From Anaerolineales bacterium (GTDB taxonomy: Bacteria > Chloroflexota > Anaerolineae > Anaerolineales > Villigracilaceae), in NCBI GenBank assembly GCA_016789485.1, contig JAEURE010000086.1:1-9029 (forward strand): a stretch of 9,029 bases of DNA. The letters are read 5' to 3'. Position 1 is the first letter of the stretch, and each line of letters starts with the position of its first letter. The notes below the pieces were generated by a model. The model worked only from the letters and a program-made list of their open reading frames with translations. It was not told the origin of the DNA and searched no databases. The translations under genes were made by a program, and so were the position numbers. Of this stretch, positions 5,690 through 9,029 are shown one piece after another.

Positions 5690-7129
5690 ATGCCCGGTTT
5701 CACCCCTGGTCGCCGCTATCAACCGCCCTTCATGCCGTTCAAGCGCCAGCCCTTCAAAAAACGTGTGCTGGCGAAAATCGAGATTGCCATCAAGGGACCT
5801 CTTTTCGGTTGTCGAATGTGCGGCAATTGTCTCCTGCAGGAAACCGCCTTTATCTGCCCGATGGAATGCCCAAAGGGGCTGCGCAATGGACCGTGCGGCG
5901 GTTCCACCCCTGAAAAATGTTACGTGGACGAATCGCGTCCATGCATCTGGTACAAGATCTACGAACGCTCCTTCAAACTCGGCCGTGAGGCACTCCTGCT
6001 TGAAGTGTTGCCGCCCATGGATTGGGAAAAAGCAGGGACGGAGGCCTGGGGTGATGTTTTTGATCAGGCAAAAAAGGTGGGGATGAAAAAGATCGTAACG
6101 GGTCTTTCTTCGAGGGAAGCTGGTTCTGTTTCGAAAACATTGGATTCTATCTTTCGGCCTGTGCGTCAGCCTGATTGGTGGCAGGGGGATGCAGAGTACC
6201 ATGCACCAAAATACACCGAACCCGTTTCCGAACTCGAGCGCAGGCTCAAAGCAGGCGAGTTTGTGGTCGCCGCCGAAGTCACACCTCCCATCTCCACCAA
6301 CACTGACAAATTAAAACAAAGCATTGAATTGATAAAGCCTTGCGTGGCCGCCATCAATTTTACAGACAGCCCCTCCGCCATTCCACGCATGTCCTCCTGG
6401 GCATGCAGCAAAATGGCATTGGACTTGGGTGCAGAACCCGTAATGCAGATCACTGGCCGTGATAATACGCGGGTCGGTTTGCAATCGAGCGTGATGGGAG
6501 CAGCGGCATTGGGCGTGCGAAACGTTCTCTGCCTGACAGGCGACAGCATGGCGCTCGGTCCCAGTCCGCACGGGCGTATGGACATTGTTGACTTGGACGG
6601 CATCCAGATGCTGTGGATCTTGAGGAGGCTGCGCGACGAAGGCAAATATCTGGACGGGCGTGAGATCAAATCTCCCCCACAATACTTCCTCGGCGCGGCG
6701 GCTTCCCCGTTTGCTTCAAACATGAAGTTCCAGGCTTTACGCGAACAGAAGAAGGTTAATGCTGGCGCGCAATTCTTCCAGACAAATGTTGTCTTTGACG
6801 CCGATGCCATCGACGACTGGCTGAACGAGATGGCAAAGCGCAGTGTTTTGGACAAGGTCTACATCATGGTCGGTCTTACGCCATTAAAAAGTTACAAAAC
6901 TGCCGTGTATATGAATGAAAAGATACCGGGCGTGTTTGTGCCTGAAAAAATCATCAGACGCATGGAAGCTGCCAGGGAAAAAGGCGGCGAACAGGAGGAA
7001 GGGGTGCAGATCACACTGGAACTGCTCGAAAAGATCAAGACCAAACAAGGCGTGCACGGAATTCACCTCATGGTAGTCGGCTGGGAAGAGATCGTCCCGC
7101 GCATCGTAAAAGAAGGGCTGGGAAGATAG
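5690..7129 (+). CDS. MetV-MetF fusion: methylenetetrahydrofolate reductase with N-terminal iron-sulfur type Cys domain
   Basis: 479 residues. Predicted to reduce 5,10-methylenetetrahydrofolate to 5-methyltetrahydrofolate, the last folate step of the Wood-Ljungdahl methyl branch and also the methyl source for methionine. The N-terminal part (about 36-100) is MetV-like ('MTHFR C-terminal' family despite its N-terminal place). Eight cysteines at 41, 44, 47, 56, 60, 69, 77 and 85 include CRMCGNC and GPCGG motifs, enough for two iron-sulfur clusters. The C-terminal part (about 185-479) is a MetF-type barrel: 'AAEVTPP' with E196 matching the catalytic Glu of E. coli MetF, 'CLTGD' with D285 at the flavin site, 'FFQTNVVFD' with Q364, and 'GVHGIHLMVVG' near the end. 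In acetogens MetV and MetF are usually separate subunits. The ATG at 5690 has AGGAGA nine bases upstream; monocistronic, closed by a strong terminator. The physiological electron donor is not visible here. Confidence 0.9.
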   Translation: MPGFTPGRRYQPPFMPFKRQPFKKRVLAKIEIAIKGPLFGCRMCGNCLLQETAFICPMECPKGLRNGPCGGSTPEKCYVDESRPCIWYKIYERSFKLGREALLLEVLPPMDWEKAGTEAWGDVFDQAKKVGMKKIVTGLSSREAGSVSKTLDSIFRPVRQPDWWQGDAEYHAPKYTEPVSELERRLKAGEFVVAAEVTPPISTNTDKLKQSIELIKPCVAAINFTDSPSAIPRMSSWACSKMALDLGAEPVMQITGRDNTRVGLQSSVMGAAALGVRNVLCLTGDSMALGPSPHGRMDIVDLDGIQMLWILRRLRDEGKYLDGREIKSPPQYFLGAAASPFASNMKFQALREQKKVNAGAQFFQTNVVFDADAIDDWLNEMAKRSVLDKVYIMVGLTPLKSYKTAVYMNEKIPGVFVPEKIIRRMEAAREKGGEQEEGVQITLELLEKIKTKQGVHGIHLMVVGWEEIVPRIVKEGLGR

Positions 7130-7144
7130 TCCGCAAAGGAATGT

Positions 7145-7176
7145 AAAACGATCTTGATAATTCAAGGTCGTTTTTT
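7145..7176 (+). terminator. Strong intrinsic terminator of the MTHFR gene
   Basis: Thirteen-base arms, AAAACGATCTTGA (7145-7157) and TCAAGGTCGTTTT (7162-7174), pair with a single T-G wobble around a TAAT loop. The 3' arm runs into a six-T tract (7171-7176). It starts 16 bases after the stop at 7129. The arms could also act in the opposite direction, since an A-run leads the 5' arm, but no converging gene is present. Confidence 0.88.
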
Positions 7177-7311
7177 GATTAAGGATAAAAAGAAATATGT
7201 TAAACTGGTCAAAATCTTTATTTGGAACTTCGCCCTCAAGCCTCGAACGGTGGAACCAAACAGCACTGTTAAACGTTTAGAATTCGCAAAAACCTACTTC
7301 CAGGAGAGATA
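7177..7311 (+). promoter_or_regulatory. Upstream region of the three-TM membrane protein pair
   Basis: 135 bases between the terminator and the ATG at 7312. It holds a TATGTT box (7196-7201) with a TTGATT 15 bases before it (partly inside the terminator tail), a 10-base perfect palindrome TAAACGTTTA (7270-7279), and the ribosome site AGGAGA (7302-7307). TGTTAAAC occurs twice (7198-7205 and 7267-7274). The palindrome could be an operator; none of the promoter boxes is convincing. Confidence 0.3.
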
Positions 7312-7983
7312 ATGCTCAAACGAATCATCGAATCGTCGCGGCTCGAGATTTTCATAGCCGCCATGATCGCCCTTGCCTCGATCACGACCGCCCTTGTTAC
7401 GTGGCGCGCCAGCATGGCAGGCTCCCAAGCCGGAGACGCCATCCGTCAAGGGCTGATCGACGCAGTCAAGCAGCAGGCATCAACAAACGAGAATTGGAAA
7501 AAAACATACGAAGAAGGCGGCTATGCACAAACCTACGCCGCCACACTCGCGCAAATTGAAGCCTTCGAAAAAAGCGGAGAAAGTGCAGCAGAAGCGCAGG
7601 CAAAAAATTTGCGTCAATACCTACTGCCTTCGCTGCAACTGTTTTCCCAAAACCTGACCTCGGACCCAAAGTATTTAAAGAGCGACGGAACCTACGATCT
7701 TGAACAACGCTTTGCCGACCTTCAAGCTCAGAGTCCCAGCAGCAGCCTTGACCCCGAAGCGTCCTTCAAAGCGGCAGATATGTACGGCGCCGAACAACGC
7801 TGGCTGACAATGGACATCGTCCTGCTTGCCATCAGCCTCTTCTGGCTGGCATTTGCCGAATTAAATACAGGTCGATCACGGCTCTTCACACTCCTCATCG
7901 GAGTGGGGCTTTATTTGATCAGCCTGACATGGTTTGGCGTGGTTGAGATTGCCTTTCTTGTAATTCGTGGAGGCGCACTGTGA
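7312..7983 (+). CDS. Three-TM membrane protein of unknown function, first of a paralog pair
   Basis: 223 residues, family not recognised. A basic N-terminus (MLKRIIESSR) is followed by a membrane helix at about 11-31 and a soluble, largely helical, charged domain at about 35-160. A second helix lies at about 165-183, then a short basic loop NTGRSR, then a long hydrophobic stretch at about 191-218. The positive-inside rule puts the N-terminus and the NTGRSR loop in the cytoplasm and the central domain outside. The central domain contains SDPKY near 117-121 and several Ala/Gln/Glu-rich helices. No cysteine, catalytic motif or nucleotide site is apparent. AGGAGA lies four bases before the ATG. 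Its TGA overlaps the next gene's ATG by one base, so the pair is cotranscribed and probably translationally coupled. The partner has the same topology and shared motifs, suggesting gene duplication and a heteromeric complex. DUF4337-like small membrane proteins have a similar layout, but I cannot claim homology. Confidence 0.8.
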   Translation: MLKRIIESSRLEIFIAAMIALASITTALVTWRASMAGSQAGDAIRQGLIDAVKQQASTNENWKKTYEEGGYAQTYAATLAQIEAFEKSGESAAEAQAKNLRQYLLPSLQLFSQNLTSDPKYLKSDGTYDLEQRFADLQAQSPSSSLDPEASFKAADMYGAEQRWLTMDIVLLAISLFWLAFAELNTGRSRLFTLLIGVGLYLISLTWFGVVEIAFLVIRGGAL

Positions 7984-8723
7984 TGGAAAATCCGCTTCAG
8001 CCCCCGCCCGTACCTGTTTCTGGTAACGATATGCAGAGTCAAACACCTGAACAAGGTCAGGACAAATCCGCCGACCGTTATAAAACCTTTATTGTTGTGA
8101 TGACTTTGATCACAACGATTGTCACCGCCATTGTCGCAAGCCTGCAGGCAGATGCAAATATCCGCTCCAATACCGCCAACCGCGACTCGCAGTACTATGC
8201 GGTATTAGTCTCAGGTGAAGTACAGCGACAAGGATCAAAAGGAAGCTATGATCTGAATACCATGGCGGAATATTTACGCCTGTCACAAGAGTCGCTGATC
8301 CTGCAGATCACAGCCCTGGAGCAGGATGACAAAGGCAATAAATCAGATGCGGCAATCAGCGATCTCATGGCAGCAGGCGCAGAGGCCCGTTCAGAAAAAG
8401 TAAAATCCTTTTCTATTTTTTACACAGACCCTCGCTACGCGCCGTCAACTGCAGACGGGCTGCCCAACACGGAAGCTTATCTTCAGGACGCACTTGCCAA
8501 AGCCAACGAGTACACAGAAATACAAAATGCCGCAGTGGATGATTATCGCCTATGGAACAGCAAAGCGGATTCCTATGTCAGCGTTTTGACCGTGCTGGCA
8601 GTGGCTTTCTTCCTTTTTGGCCTTGCCCAAGCCCTGCGCGGACGCATGAGACTGGTTTTCGCCACTTTCGGTTCTGTGATCCTGCTTGTTTCAAGCGCAT
8701 GGACGGTACTCGTTCTACTATAA
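7983..8723 (+). CDS. Three-TM membrane protein of unknown function, second of a paralog pair
   Basis: 246 residues from ATG 7983; a GTG at 7980 would add one residue. GGAGG at 7969-7973 serves either start (nine or six bases away). A Pro/Gln-rich polar N-terminus of about 33 residues precedes a helix at about 35-54, a helical soluble domain at about 56-193, a helix at about 196-217, a basic loop RGRMR and a last helix at about 223-245. Orientation by the positive-inside rule matches the gene before it. Shared points with the upstream protein are '[ST]DP[KR]Y' in the central domain, a 'G[GS]Y' segment after the first helix region, and the closing pattern helix, G-R-x-R, helix, Trp (...LISLTW against ...VSSAW). 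This one has a longer cytoplasmic N-terminus and more charge in the central domain. Two TAA stops in tandem end it. Function unknown; a membrane complex with its neighbour is inferred. Confidence 0.8.
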   Translation: MENPLQPPPVPVSGNDMQSQTPEQGQDKSADRYKTFIVVMTLITTIVTAIVASLQADANIRSNTANRDSQYYAVLVSGEVQRQGSKGSYDLNTMAEYLRLSQESLILQITALEQDDKGNKSDAAISDLMAAGAEARSEKVKSFSIFYTDPRYAPSTADGLPNTEAYLQDALAKANEYTEIQNAAVDDYRLWNSKADSYVSVLTVLAVAFFLFGLAQALRGRMRLVFATFGSVILLVSSAWTVLVLL

Positions 8724-8747
8724 TAAAAGAAACGCTTATTGAATGTC

Positions 8748-8776
8748 TTGAAAATGGCAGGGCAGAACATTTTCAA
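8748..8776. other. AT-rich stem-loop after the membrane pair
   Basis: TTGAAAATG (8748-8756) and CATTTTCAA (8768-8776) pair perfectly over nine bases around an 11-base loop, 24 bases after the stop codon. It has few GC pairs and no T tract, so it is a doubtful terminator. It could be a weak terminator, an RNA end-protecting hairpin or chance. Confidence 0.35.
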
Positions 8777-8804
8777 AATCACTTGCCCGAGACGCAAGCA
8801 TAAA

Positions 8805-8818
8805 TATAACGATATAAT
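8805..8818 (+). promoter_or_regulatory. -10 region for the lipoprotein gene
   Basis: Exact TATAAT at 8813-8818, preceded by TATAAC at 8805-8810. A TTGCCC at 8783-8788 stands 16 bases before TATAAC and could be its -35. Either box would give a leader of about 20-30 bases containing the ribosome site AAAGGAA (8833-8839). This suggests the lipoprotein can be transcribed independently of the membrane pair. Confidence 0.4.
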
Positions 8819-8845
8819 TTCACAACAACTTGAAAGGAACGGGCA

Positions 8846-9029
8846 ATGAATCGATATCTATTCATACTATTTATAGGGCTTATTATTACCAGTTGTCAAT
8901 CCGCGCGCACCACCACAGGCAGCCCCACTTTGTCATACACCAGCATCGCGCTGGCGCAGACCGCCACCCCGATCCCTCCAACCGAAACGCCAACCATAAC
9001 ACCCACTGTGCCGGCAGAAGAAGTGCTGT
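8846..9029 (+). CDS. Thr/Pro-rich lipoprotein (partial, C-terminus beyond window)
   Basis: 61 codons are visible from ATG 8846, starting MNRYLFILFIGLIITSCQSA. A short hydrophobic signal ends in a lipobox (ITSC) with Cys17 as the expected lipidated residue, so the mature protein should be anchored on the outside of the membrane. The following part is rich in Thr, Pro, Ser and Ala ('TPIPPTETPTITPT'), an unstructured spacer of the type common before extracellular domains in Anaerolineae proteins. The functional domain lies beyond base 9029 and cannot be named. The start is supported by AAAGGAA six bases upstream and by a TATAAT box at 8813-8818. Confidence 0.82.
   Translation, partial: MNRYLFILFIGLIITSCQSARTTTGSPTLSYTSIALAQTATPIPPTETPTITPTVPAEEVL

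Noticed and set aside
5684..6202. Open minus-strand frame of 172 codons over the start of the MTHFR gene, reaching into its promoter
   Set aside because: It covers the eight-cysteine domain antisense, shows no family features, and its end overlaps the AGGAGA/ATG region of the real gene.
6166..6855. Open minus-strand frame of 229 codons inside the MTHFR gene
   Set aside because: Antisense to a well-supported MetF-like domain; no recognisable motif or start signal.
8724..8845. Small RNA or short gene between the membrane pair and the lipoprotein
   Set aside because: Plus-strand and minus-strand frames here are extensions of shadows from the upstream gene; apart from the AT-rich stem-loop and the -10 boxes nothing supports a gene.

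Overview
The window looks like a piece of a Chloroflexota chromosome, most likely class Anaerolineae. This is an inference from gene content and protein style: Thr/Pro-rich 'TATPTPTP'-type linkers on secreted proteins, a cysteine-rich MetV-like domain joined to a MetF-like reductase (typical of anaerobes with folate one-carbon chemistry), a formate/nitrite channel, and base composition near 50% GC. No 16S or other marker gene is present, so the placement is tentative. Coding density is high and no gene-free stretch exceeds 300 bases. I see no tRNA, rRNA, CRISPR array, insertion sequence or phage gene.

Left half (1-5579): every gene is on the minus strand. Read in the direction of transcription, there is first a secreted or membrane-anchored CAP plus LysM protein (4572-5579) with an almost leaderless promoter. 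Next comes a two-gene operon of a formate/nitrite-family channel (3584-4471) and a stand-alone Lrp/AsnC ligand-binding (RAM) protein (3339-3569), closed by a hairpin at 3292-3317. Last are two consecutive ABC exporter half-transporters (1383-3212 and 1-1381, the second cut by the window edge). They are one base apart and probably form a heterodimeric exporter with one degenerate ATPase site.

Middle (5580-7176): a 110-base divergent control region with TATAAT boxes on both strands and a 19-base AT palindrome separates the CAP gene from a plus-strand gene (5690-7129). That gene encodes a 479-residue fusion of a MetV-like eight-cysteine domain and a methylenetetrahydrofolate reductase (MetF-like) domain. 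A strong intrinsic terminator follows at 7145-7176.

Right part (7312-9029): a plus-strand pair of membrane proteins of unknown function with overlapping stop and start (7312-7983 and 7983-8723). They share topology and several motifs and look like diverged paralogs. Then comes the start of a Thr/Pro-rich lipoprotein (8846 to the edge) behind a TATAAT box.

The best candidates for something not well described are the tandem three-TM paralog pair and the FNT channel plus stand-alone RAM operon. The MetV-MetF fusion is the clearest biochemical highlight. If the FNT channel carries formate, it would supply the methyl branch in which the reductase works, but the two lie in separate transcription units, so that link is only suggestive.
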